DNA of 16,061 nucleotides from positions 1-16,061 of the forward strand of contig JABDJR010000166.1 in the NCBI GenBank assembly GCA_013003415.1, given 5' to 3'. The notes under the pieces were generated by a model, which did not search any database, was not told the DNA's origin, and saw only the letters and a program-made list of their open reading frames with translations. The translations under genes were made by a program, and so were the position numbers. This document shows, piece after piece, positions 1 through 6,741 of the stretch. Numbering within the stretch: position 1 is the first letter of the stretch; each line of letters starts with the position of its first letter. Origin of the DNA: Candidatus Eiseniibacteriota bacterium. GTDB lineage: Bacteria > Eisenbacteria > RBG-16-71-46 > JABDJR01.

Positions 1-64
1 CCTAAGGATCGACCTCTAAGTTTGGTTGCCCTTCCAGCGAAGCTTCAGAGCAGGTAACCCACTC

Positions 65-77
65 CCTAAAACTTAGG
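65..77. other. Palindrome CCTAAAACTTAGG beside the PDZ gene stop
   Basis: Arms CCTAA and TTAGG enclose the loop AAC, just past the stop codon of the minus-strand PDZ gene. A sister copy lies at 2093-2105 at the stop of the next minus-strand gene. The stem is too short and lacks a T run, so an intrinsic terminator is not supported. Confidence 0.4.
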
Positions 78-79
78 TT

Positions 80-1894
80 TTAGTAATAGCGACGTGAGGA
101 AGACTTCTTGCCAGCCTCTTCCTGCAGTTTTTCGATCCAACGCTCAAGCTCACTTGAGTCGAATTTGAGGTCGAGATCTTCCAGTCCTTCCAGGGCATCT
201 TCGAGACTCCGCCCAAACTCGCTTTGGTCGAATTCTATGCCTTCAAAGTCTTTCGCCAACTCCTGGAAGTCGATTTCCCCCACCGCCTCCATCAACTCCT
301 CGAAGTCGATGCTTTCAAGCGCGGCTGCGATTTCTTCCTCAATCCCTTCAAGGCCGTGAAGCATTTCTGGGAACACGTGCTCAAGCTCTTCTAACTCACC
401 CAAGCTGTGATGCAACTCTTCAAGGTCCGCATGGGGGATGTGGATCGCCGGAATACGGATCTCGGGAATGTGAACGGGGGGCACATGGATCTCAGGGATA
501 CGCAGCTCGGCCAACTCATCGGCTAAGGGTGCAGGGAACACCGCGCCGAAGTCCCGATGGTCGGCCACGGCAATGGTTAGGGATCTTTCGCTACCTTTGC
601 GGTTGAAGCGGATGACGGTTTCTTCGCCCGGATCAAGGCGGCGAATTTCGCGCGCGAGATCGCCACTATCTTCAATCTCTTCACCGTCGACTTCTAGAAT
701 AATATCGCCCGCCCGGAGACCCGCTTTTTCAGCCGGGCTATCTTCGACGACCCAAGTGACAAGGACACCGTGATCGTCCTTGGCTCCGAAGTACTCCGCG
801 AGCTGTTGATTGACTTCCATCGTCTCAACGCCGAGGAAGCCGCGTGAACGCGTTTGAACATTCCAACGTTCTTGAGCGCTGGGAGCCCGACGTTCACGAC
901 GCTCCAAACGATCCCTCACGCGATCGGCGCGTTCCCGCATGCGCTCCCCTTTTTCTTGGAAGCGCTCTACCAATTTGCGGTGAACTTTGACCTTCTTGTC
1001 GTCATCGTCTTCGTCATCATCGAACTCAAAGTACAAAACGTTTCCGTCTTCATCGTCGTCGCTATGCCACCCGAATTTGCCGTCCTTTTTATCGCGATCG
1101 AAGAAGAACACACTGCCTTCGTGGTCATCGTCGTCATCGCTGTGCCACGAAAATTTGCCCTTCTTGTCCCGATCAAAGAAGAAGGAATGGCCATCATCAT
1201 CGTCATCGTCGCCGCGGAAAATGACGATCGGGGCATCCTTGCCTTCTTTTCTCAGGCGAATAACATGACGCCCGTCCTCGTCTTCATCGACCCAAACTTC
1301 ATTGCCATCCGAAGAGGTCCAGGAGCCGTCGTCTTCGAGATAGTAGACCGTGCCCTCATGGTCATCGTGGTCATGGCGATCGCGATGCTTGTTGCGAGCA
1401 TGAGGGGCGTGGTCACGGTCATGATCATCGTCATCACCGTCAAAGAAGAAGTTCCGAGGGCCCCGTGGACGAGATCGATCGCCCGAGGAAGCGTCACTCA
1501 GATCGCCCAGGCGAACGTTGATGCCTCTTTCCTTGTCACCCCGCTGGACGACAACCCGAACTTTCGAGCCAGGCTTGGAGGTGCGAACCGCCTTGATGGC
1601 CTGATCGACTGAGGTTACTCGGATGTTGTCGATTTCGGTGATGACGTCATGGGAGCGAAGGCCGGCCTTGTCGGCAGGACTGCCGTCGACCACGGAAGTG
1701 ATGAGGGCACCCTTCACGCGTCGCGATACTCCAATGGCGTCTCGTAAGTCTTTGTTGAGTTCTTGGAGGGAAACTCCTAACCACGCTTGATCGCGGTTCT
1801 GGGCCTGAGCGTAATCCGCTCCCGGGGCCCAGTCGCCGGCTGTTCCCAAAACGACAATCGAAGCCAGCAAAAATAGGCGGACAAGCTTCTTCAT
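80..1894 (-). CDS. Exported two-PDZ protein with acidic repeats
   Basis: 604-residue protein of unknown specific role, probably periplasmic or surface-located. Residues 1 to about 31 form a signal peptide (MKK, a hydrophobic core, then AQAQ). A first PDZ domain spans about 36-130 (WLGVSL start, SPADKAGLR loop) and a second about 352-446 (GFLGVE start, SPAEKAGLRAGD loop). Between them, residues 150-300 are rich in Asp and His and repeat the pattern acidic run, Gly, hydrophobic triplet. Residues 300-337 are basic (R/E/K helix). After PDZ2 come five-residue IPxIH-type units (466-490) and then an acidic amphipathic tail with 12-residue repeats. There is no trypsin-like protease domain, so this is not a complete DegP/HtrA; the PDZ domains probably act as a peptide-binding scaffold. 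The ATG start is well supported by AAGGAG six bases upstream. The gene has its own 206-base upstream gap. Confidence is high for the gene and PDZ domains, low for any function. Confidence 0.93.
   Translation of the reverse strand: MKKLVRLFLLASIVVLGTAGDWAPGADYAQAQNRDQAWLGVSLQELNKDLRDAIGVSRRVKGALITSVVDGSPADKAGLRSHDVITEIDNIRVTSVDQAIKAVRTSKPGSKVRVVVQRGDKERGINVRLGDLSDASSGDRSRPRGPRNFFFDGDDDDHDRDHAPHARNKHRDRHDHDDHEGTVYYLEDDGSWTSSDGNEVWVDEDEDGRHVIRLRKEGKDAPIVIFRGDDDDDDGHSFFFDRDKKGKFSWHSDDDDDHEGSVFFFDRDKKDGKFGWHSDDDEDGNVLYFEFDDDEDDDDKKVKVHRKLVERFQEKGERMRERADRVRDRLERRERRAPSAQERWNVQTRSRGFLGVETMEVNQQLAEYFGAKDDHGVLVTWVVEDSPAEKAGLRAGDIILEVDGEEIEDSGDLAREIRRLDPGEETVIRFNRKGSERSLTIAVADHRDFGAVFPAPLADELAELRIPEIHVPPVHIPEIRIPAIHIPHADLEELHHSLGELEELEHVFPEMLHGLEGIEEEIAAALESIDFEELMEAVGEIDFQELAKDFEGIEFDQSEFGRSLEDALEGLEDLDLKFDSSELERWIEKLQEEAGKKSSSRRYY
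203..310 (-). repeat. Three 12-residue repeats in the C-terminal tail of the PDZ protein
   Basis: Residues 529-564 divide into IDFEELMEAVGE, IDFQELAKDFEG and IEFDQSEFGRSL. Each begins Ile-acidic-Phe and continues with an acidic amphipathic helix pattern. The flanking tail (490-590) has the same Leu/Glu/Asp character. The protein then ends in a short basic-aromatic RRYY. Confidence 0.6.
425..499 (-). repeat. Five-unit proline pentad ladder in the PDZ protein
   Basis: Residues 466-490 read as five consecutive five-residue units: IPEIH, VPPVH, IPEIR, IPAIH, IPHAD. Proline is fixed at position 2, with a branched aliphatic at 1 and mostly at 4, and His/Arg mostly at 5. The block links PDZ2 to the acidic tail. 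A regular extended or solenoid-like strand is plausible, but this is inference. Confidence 0.75.
995..1435 (-). repeat. Degenerate acidic-turn/beta repeat region inside the PDZ protein
   Basis: Encodes residues 154-300 of the PDZ protein. At least five units follow the same plan: an Asp run, often ending in Gly, then three to four hydrophobic or aromatic residues (TVYYL, RHVIRL, HSFFF, SVFFF, NVLYF). Two adjacent units are nearly identical, FFFDRDKKGKFSWHS and FFFDRDKKDGKFGWHS, starting 25 residues apart (residues 238 and 263; about positions 1043-1186). Loops such as DEDEDG resemble calcium-binding DxDxDG turns. Calcium or metal binding is an inference from composition only. Confidence 0.75.
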
Positions 1895-2048
1895 TATTTA
1901 CTCCTTCAACCAAATTTTCGGTCTGGGCTAACGCCTCTGCGCTGTCCCTCTCTATCGGGATTCTACAACAGTAGTTTAGGTTGCTTCCTAGGAGACGCAG
2001 TAATCCGAGTAAAAGTTGCGCTCTAGGGTCAGTTTCTTTAGAAAGTGG

Positions 2049-2089
2049 CCCAAACCGGGTATCAAAGAAGTAGTAGAACCCCGGTTGGG
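2049..2089 (-). terminator. Possible terminator-like hairpin after the DUF2007 gene
   Basis: An imperfect inverted repeat downstream of the DUF2007 stop. CCCAA-A-CCGGG (2049-2059) pairs with CCCGGTTGGG (2080-2089), giving 10 base pairs with one bulged A and a loop of about 20 bases. On the minus strand no T run follows, so it is not a classical intrinsic terminator. It could be a 3' RNA end stabiliser or an element upstream of the PDZ gene. Confidence 0.35.
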
Positions 2090-2092
2090 TGT

Positions 2093-2105
2093 CCTAAAGC
2101 TTAGG
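2093..2105. other. Palindrome CCTAAAGCTTAGG over the DUF2007 gene stop
   Basis: Arms CCTAA and TTAGG around AGC. It differs from the 65-77 copy at one loop base and includes the TAA stop codon of the DUF2007 gene (2101-2103 as TTA on the plus strand). Its role is unknown. Confidence 0.4.
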
Positions 2106-2484
2106 ATCCGGCCTGAAAACACCCGCGGCCGAAGAAAACTAGTGCCGCAATCAGGACGAATCCAACCACGAGGATAAACCGCGGAGAGCCGGAGGACGTG
2201 GTGGCGGGGAAGGTATCCTGGACGGCGCCCGCGAATTCTTCGACGCCGTGGGGAGCCTTTTCGGGCTTCGCGTCGAAACCGGCTTCTTTAAGAACCTCGA
2301 TCGATTGCTCCACGAATTCTGCCGGCACCGCCACCCGCGTGGGACGCGCCGTACCAAAGATTCCTGTGCTCAGGCTGGGAACATGGATGAGAGGAATCAT
2401 GGCCGACTGCAAGGTGTCGCGAGCCATCTGGGCTTCGAATTCGGTGCGACCGTGAAACACGATCACCGGCTGATTCTCGCTCAT
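2101..2484 (-). CDS. DUF2007-family protein with C-terminal membrane anchor
   Basis: 127 residues. Residues 7-70 match the pattern of the DUF2007 family (often labelled putative signal-transducing protein, ferredoxin-like fold): a VFHGRTEFEAQ start, helix, PSLSTGIFGT loop, then the strand TRVAVPAEFVEQ and a helix. A charged and Pro/Ser linker (72-101) leads to one transmembrane helix (about 102-118) and a short tail. There is no signal peptide, so the DUF2007 domain probably faces the cytoplasm with a tail anchor. The biochemical function of the family is not established. The start ATG has only a weak GAGG about ten bases upstream. It lies 89 bases downstream of the glycosyltransferase on the same strand and may be cotranscribed. 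Confidence 0.85.
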   Translation of the reverse strand: MSENQPVIVFHGRTEFEAQMARDTLQSAMIPLIHVPSLSTGIFGTARPTRVAVPAEFVEQSIEVLKEAGFDAKPEKAPHGVEEFAGAVQDTFPATTSSGSPRFILVVGFVLIAALVFFGRGCFQAGS

Positions 2485-2573
2485 GTTAGTCGCACCTCAT
2501 GTTCGTGGGCGTGGCCTTTGACTTAGTAATCGCCTTAGTAGTAATCGCGTACCTATTGGAACCAGGATCCATC

Positions 2574-4100
2574 TTAATCGGAAACTGCGGCGGCGAGGTT
2601 TTTTTCGGCCGCGCGGAGTTGCTGGGACTCACGGTATCGACCCCAAGCATGAACCACGGAAAGGAATCCGATATAGCCACCGCCGGCGGCGTACAAGAAG
2701 ATAAAAGGAAGAACCAGAAAGTGGTGATTAGCCACAGCGTAGATAATCGTTGCGATGGCGTAGAGGGCGAGAAGGATCTCGGCAAAGGCCCAACCACTGA
2801 GCGGCACGCGGTATTTCTTTCCTCGCCAGCTGTCGGTCTTGGACACAATGCCGTATTTCGGCGTGCGAACAAACGGGCTTTGGTGGCCGCAGATGCCCTC
2901 GATAAAAGCGCGGGTGTTGTTGATGGCAATGCCCATTCCCCCAGCCAGAACCGCCGGAACCATGGCAAGGGACTGCCCGATGCCCCGACCTTGCAGGCGT
3001 TGCGACAGGAAGTAGAGCCAGGGGTGCCCGAAGGAGGCAATAACCAGAATCGAAGCGATTGTGAAAGAGCGATCCACTTGCGGATACTTATCGAGGGTAA
3101 CCAATGCCGGCAAGGCCATGATGCAAAGTAGGAGAAGCAGCGGATACACCATGTGATTGGTCAGATGAACGATGGCCTGAAAGCGTTGGAAGACGGTGAG
3201 CTTGGATCGTAAGAGTCGCGGTAAAATCTTGACCGCCGTTTGTACCGAGCCTTTTGCCCAGCGGTATTGCTGCCCCTTAAGGCCGTTCACTTCCGAGGGA
3301 AGTTCTGCCGGAGAGGTGATGTCCGGAAGAAACACGAAGTCCCAACCCTCAAGTTGAGCCCGATAGGAGAGATCGAGATCTTCGGTGAGGGTATCGTGTT
3401 GCCAGTTTCCGGCGTCGATGATGCATTCGCGACGCCAGATTCCTGCCGTACCGTTGAAGTTCATAAACGCACCGCAGCGATTACGAACCGTTTGCTCAAT
3501 CAGAAAGTGGCCATCCAGAGCCGCCGCTTGGGCGCGTGTGAGGATAGAAAAGTCCTCGTTCAAGTGAGCCCAACGAGTTTGTACCATGCCCACTTTCGGG
3601 GTATCGAAATGGCGCACCGTGTCTTTGAGGAAGGAAGCTCGGGGTAGGAAATCGGCGTCGAACACCGCAATCAAGTTACCCTTCGCAACTTCAAGGCCTT
3701 CTCGGAGAGCCCCGGCTTTGTATCCCACTCGGTTTGTGCGGTGGACATGGACGACATCGCGCCCCTGCTTCTGCCAGCCTTCGACGATTTGAGCCACGTG
3801 ATCAACGGTGTCGTCGGTGGAATCGTCCAACACCTGAATCTCAAGTTTGTCGTGCGGATAGTCGAGGTTGCAGACCGTATCGATCAAACGCTTGGCGACA
3901 TATCTCTCATTGAAGATAGGTAACTGGACCGTGACGAGGGGAAGTGCCTCGGGATCGGCACCTTTTGGTTCTTTGTGGCGATTCTTGTAGTAAAGAATCG
4001 CCATGACGTAGGCATGCATGCCGTAGCAGAACAAGAGAACCGCCACGAGAAAGTAGAGGGCTAAAAAGCCGACTACCCAAGCCGGAATCGCTGTCTCCAA
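2574..4100 (-). CDS. Membrane family 2 glycosyltransferase, cellulose synthase-like
   Basis: 508 residues. It is predicted to polymerise or transfer a sugar from a nucleotide-sugar donor at the inner membrane. One N-terminal transmembrane helix (about 8-36) precedes a cytoplasmic GT-A domain (about 53-290) with all processive-enzyme motifs: DDSTDD (92-97), DAD (148-150), TED (239-241) and QQYRW (277-281). Four to five hydrophobic segments follow (about 310-335, 345-366, 376-395, 436-458, 461-485). Length and layout fit the cellulose synthase/CslA-like branch. The polymer cannot be told from sequence, and no BcsB/BcsC, PilZ or export partner lies nearby. The start is TTG (4098-4100), with AAAGGG about ten bases upstream and an in-frame stop seven codons upstream, so no ATG alternative exists before the first helix. 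Confidence 0.92.
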   Translation of the reverse strand: METAIPAWVVGFLALYFLVAVLLFCYGMHAYVMAILYYKNRHKEPKGADPEALPLVTVQLPIFNERYVAKRLIDTVCNLDYPHDKLEIQVLDDSTDDTVDHVAQIVEGWQKQGRDVVHVHRTNRVGYKAGALREGLEVAKGNLIAVFDADFLPRASFLKDTVRHFDTPKVGMVQTRWAHLNEDFSILTRAQAAALDGHFLIEQTVRNRCGAFMNFNGTAGIWRRECIIDAGNWQHDTLTEDLDLSYRAQLEGWDFVFLPDITSPAELPSEVNGLKGQQYRWAKGSVQTAVKILPRLLRSKLTVFQRFQAIVHLTNHMVYPLLLLLCIMALPALVTLDKYPQVDRSFTIASILVIASFGHPWLYFLSQRLQGRGIGQSLAMVPAVLAGGMGIAINNTRAFIEGICGHQSPFVRTPKYGIVSKTDSWRGKKYRVPLSGWAFAEILLALYAIATIIYAVANHHFLVLPFIFLYAAGGGYIGFLSVVHAWGRYRESQQLRAAEKNLAAAVSD

Positions 4101-4124
4101 AATTAAGAAACCCTTTGTCTAGAT

Positions 4125-4149
4125 CCTCTTCGGGGTACTGTCCAAGAGG
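4125..4149. repeat. Short inverted repeat in the glycosyltransferase leader
   Basis: CCTCTT (4125-4130) and AAGAGG (4144-4149) are perfect inverted arms around a 13-base loop. They sit between the subtilase stop and the glycosyltransferase start. On the minus strand there is no following T run. It could be a weak leader hairpin or chance. Confidence 0.25.
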
Positions 4150-4161
4150 CCTAACTGTGAC

Positions 4162-6690
4162 CTATTCGGCCAAAATGAGGCGTTTTACTTGGATGGTTCC
4201 CTGAGTAATTAGACGATAGAAATACACTCCAGCGGCTGAAGGCTGTCCGAAATCCGAAACCCCATCCCAGCTGATTTCAGTTCTTCCAGCGGACACATCC
4301 TGGTCTAAGAGGGTCTTAATCAGGCGACCCTGAATATCCAGAATTTCAACGACTGCTCTCCCCGGCTGATCCATCTCGAAAGCAACCACGGTTTGGGCCT
4401 GAAATGGATTGGGGGCATTTTGCCAGAGACGTACAAGATTGGCCACACCATCTAAACGGACGGGACCGAAGAACCCAGTGGTTCCGTCTCGTTGGCTGAC
4501 CCTTACGCGATACCAAGGTTCCGCCGGTTTAGGGGCGGGGTCGGTCCACCGGAAATGTGAGCCACCTACCAAGGGATCGCTGACTGCAGAGAAAGAGCCC
4601 CGCTCTTCTGAAGCGCGCTCCACCCGGAACACGGTACCGGATTCGGTCTCGGAGAGCTCCCAGCCGATGACCGCGCGATCACTTTCCCATTTTGCGAAGA
4701 GATTAAGCAGCTTCACCGGGACGGCGTGTCCCACCGCAGCGAACACGTCGAGCTTGCCGTAACCAAAAGCGTTGTTGGGAACCGTTCCTGTATTCACATC
4801 GGAACGTGCGGTGTTGCTAAACACATTCACGATGGCGTCGTAGTCGTAGTTGGGATTGTCTTGAAGGATAAGCGCCACGGTTCCCGCAACGTGGGGAGCG
4901 GCTTGGCTGGTTCCCTGATTCAAAACGTGCACCCCGTCTCGCATTCTCACATTGGCCGGTACACCACCGGGGATGTCGTCGGAGAGCGCGGCGGAGATTC
5001 CAATTCCAGGGGCGACGATTTCCGGTTTCATCACATCGTTACGCAGAGGACCCTGACTCGAAAAGGGAGCCAACACTCCCGGCTGAATCGAGGAGTCGGA
5101 GTATCCGTAGGTATTGTTGTCAGAAGCCGTCCAGTTTCGTTTGGTGACGTAAGCACCAACCGCAATCACCTTTTCGGCGGAGGCCGGGCTGCTGATCATT
5201 TCTGAGAAGGAAACGGTTTCTCCGCTGAACTGAACGTCGGCCAGGCCGCCGGAGCCCGTGCGCAAGGTGCTGAGTCCCATCCAAATGTCGACTTCAACCG
5301 GGGACGCGCTGTTGTTGGTTGCCATGATGTTCCAAGTTCCAGCAACAGGTACTTGATTCTGAATGGCATCCGTAAAAATGATGCAGGCTTCTCGATCACC
5401 CGTCACCGTGTTGGTGATGGTGTTGTCGATGATGATGCTTCCTTGGCTGGTGTTCTGCTGACCGTCCTGGCCCGGACCCAAAGGCCCGAGTCCTTGGCCG
5501 TTGGGGCTCTCGGCAGAAAAGGATACGTTACCGTCGAACCACGCCTCGCACCAGGTGAAGTCGTTGTTGGCGCCCACCTGTGCGGTATGGGAGCCGATCA
5601 CAAGAGGAAAGGTCCGCGTTTCACCGGCGGGGATGACAGCCTCGGCGTGAATAGCAAGGTCACCTTCGTTTCCGGAGGCGGCAACAATAATGCGTCCCGG
5701 ACCTGAGAGATCCGTCAGCGCGAGATCAAGGGCCGAGGTTCCGTCGTGAGGGCCGAACTGAGATCCCAAGGACAGGTTCACCACGGCAGCTTTCTTGCCG
5801 GCACGGTCGAACATGTATTCAACGCCTTCAATGATGGCGTCGTTGGTAAAGAAAGTGTTGACCATCATGATGTCGGCTTCGGGCGCGACGCCAACATATT
5901 GATAGGCGGGACGACCATTCCCGGTTGCGCTTCCGTCACCCACTGCGCAAGAAGCGACATGGGTTCCGTGGCCAACCGTATCCGTTTGACGAGCCTGTCC
6001 CGCGTCGATCGATGCTTTGTTCCATTCGGCACCGCAGTAACTGCGACCGGAGTTACAAGGATACTCCGGGGGAGGTCCGGTCAAGCCGCCGGGATCGTTT
6101 TGATCCCAAAGGTGGGTTATCCGCGTGGTGTTGTCGGAGTCGTTTTCGAAGTCGGCATGGGAAAGATCGATTCCACTGTCGACAAGTCCTACCACCACAC
6201 CCAGACCGGTACGGCTACCTTTGGGGTATGGGGGAGCGTCGGCGCCGTGTACTTGGCTGGCTCCGGTTTCACTAATGCTTGTCTCGAGCAACAGCTTGGT
6301 GGGCAGAGACAATTCAGCCCGAAACACGCCGGGTATGGTTTCCAATTCACCCAGGCGTGAGTGGGGTACCCGAACAATGGCTGTGCGCTCGGTCACCGTG
6401 GAAAGAGAAAGCCCCGATGCTCGCAGGCCTGCGGCGCCATCGCTGTGAACCACAATCAAACTGATGACCGGCTCAATGCCCGGCTCCATAGGAATGCCGG
6501 GTTCGGGAAGGTTGCTGACGGCTCCACGAAACGCAGAAGGAAAAGCGACTTCGGCATTGGGTTTAGCCTGCATGACTTGATCGAGCGAGCGTTGGACGTA
6601 GCGCACCTGGTGGGATAGCCGGCTTGGCGCCGCTCCCATCAAAAGGGGTGCCACTAAGATCGCAATAAGGGCCCAACAACTTCTTTTCAT
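4162..6690 (-). CDS. Secreted subtilisin-like serine protease with C-terminal sorting domain
   Basis: 842-residue S8 family peptidase. A signal peptide (1 to about 21) and an N-terminal prodomain-like region (about 25-135) precede the catalytic domain. The triad is Asp171 (VDSGID), His241 (GHGTH) and Ser595 (GTSQAAPH), with the oxyanion Asn341 (ASGNEG). About 150 residues inserted between Asn341 and Ser595 (roughly 350-475, with WFDG, SPNG and a G-W-I-M pattern) resemble the jelly-roll insertion of Csp-type subtilases. After the protease comes a fibronectin-like segment (about 660-745). A FlgD-like/Por-type C-terminal domain follows (about 752-842: QNAPNPF, VEILDIQGRLIKTL, AAGVYFYRL), as used for outer-membrane sorting by type IX systems. 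Cys212/Cys219 and Cys381/Cys436 may form disulfides. The start has AAGGAG six bases before the ATG. Substrate unknown. Confidence 0.95.
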   Translation of the reverse strand: MKRSCWALIAILVAPLLMGAAPSRLSHQVRYVQRSLDQVMQAKPNAEVAFPSAFRGAVSNLPEPGIPMEPGIEPVISLIVVHSDGAAGLRASGLSLSTVTERTAIVRVPHSRLGELETIPGVFRAELSLPTKLLLETSISETGASQVHGADAPPYPKGSRTGLGVVVGLVDSGIDLSHADFENDSDNTTRITHLWDQNDPGGLTGPPPEYPCNSGRSYCGAEWNKASIDAGQARQTDTVGHGTHVASCAVGDGSATGNGRPAYQYVGVAPEADIMMVNTFFTNDAIIEGVEYMFDRAGKKAAVVNLSLGSQFGPHDGTSALDLALTDLSGPGRIIVAASGNEGDLAIHAEAVIPAGETRTFPLVIGSHTAQVGANNDFTWCEAWFDGNVSFSAESPNGQGLGPLGPGQDGQQNTSQGSIIIDNTITNTVTGDREACIIFTDAIQNQVPVAGTWNIMATNNSASPVEVDIWMGLSTLRTGSGGLADVQFSGETVSFSEMISSPASAEKVIAVGAYVTKRNWTASDNNTYGYSDSSIQPGVLAPFSSQGPLRNDVMKPEIVAPGIGISAALSDDIPGGVPANVRMRDGVHVLNQGTSQAAPHVAGTVALILQDNPNYDYDAIVNVFSNTARSDVNTGTVPNNAFGYGKLDVFAAVGHAVPVKLLNLFAKWESDRAVIGWELSETESGTVFRVERASEERGSFSAVSDPLVGGSHFRWTDPAPKPAEPWYRVRVSQRDGTTGFFGPVRLDGVANLVRLWQNAPNPFQAQTVVAFEMDQPGRAVVEILDIQGRLIKTLLDQDVSAGRTEISWDGVSDFGQPSAAGVYFYRLITQGTIQVKRLILAE

Positions 6691-6741
6691 CCTTCACTCC
6701 TTCATCACTAGTTCGGCGAATACGCCAGGTGTCTTTTGAGG

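Noticed and set aside
854..1612. A 252-codon open frame on the plus strand opposite the PDZ gene
   Set aside because: It arises because Asp codons read as Ile/Val codons on the opposite strand, giving an unnatural V/I-rich product with no ribosome site. The minus-strand frame has a signal peptide and PDZ domains.
80..1894. Calling the two-PDZ protein a DegP/HtrA protease
   Set aside because: No trypsin-like domain and no catalytic His-Asp-Ser segment is present.
4125..4149. CCTCTT/AAGAGG inverted repeat as a terminator of the subtilase gene
   Set aside because: No T run on the minus strand and a 13-base loop; kept only as a low-confidence repeat.
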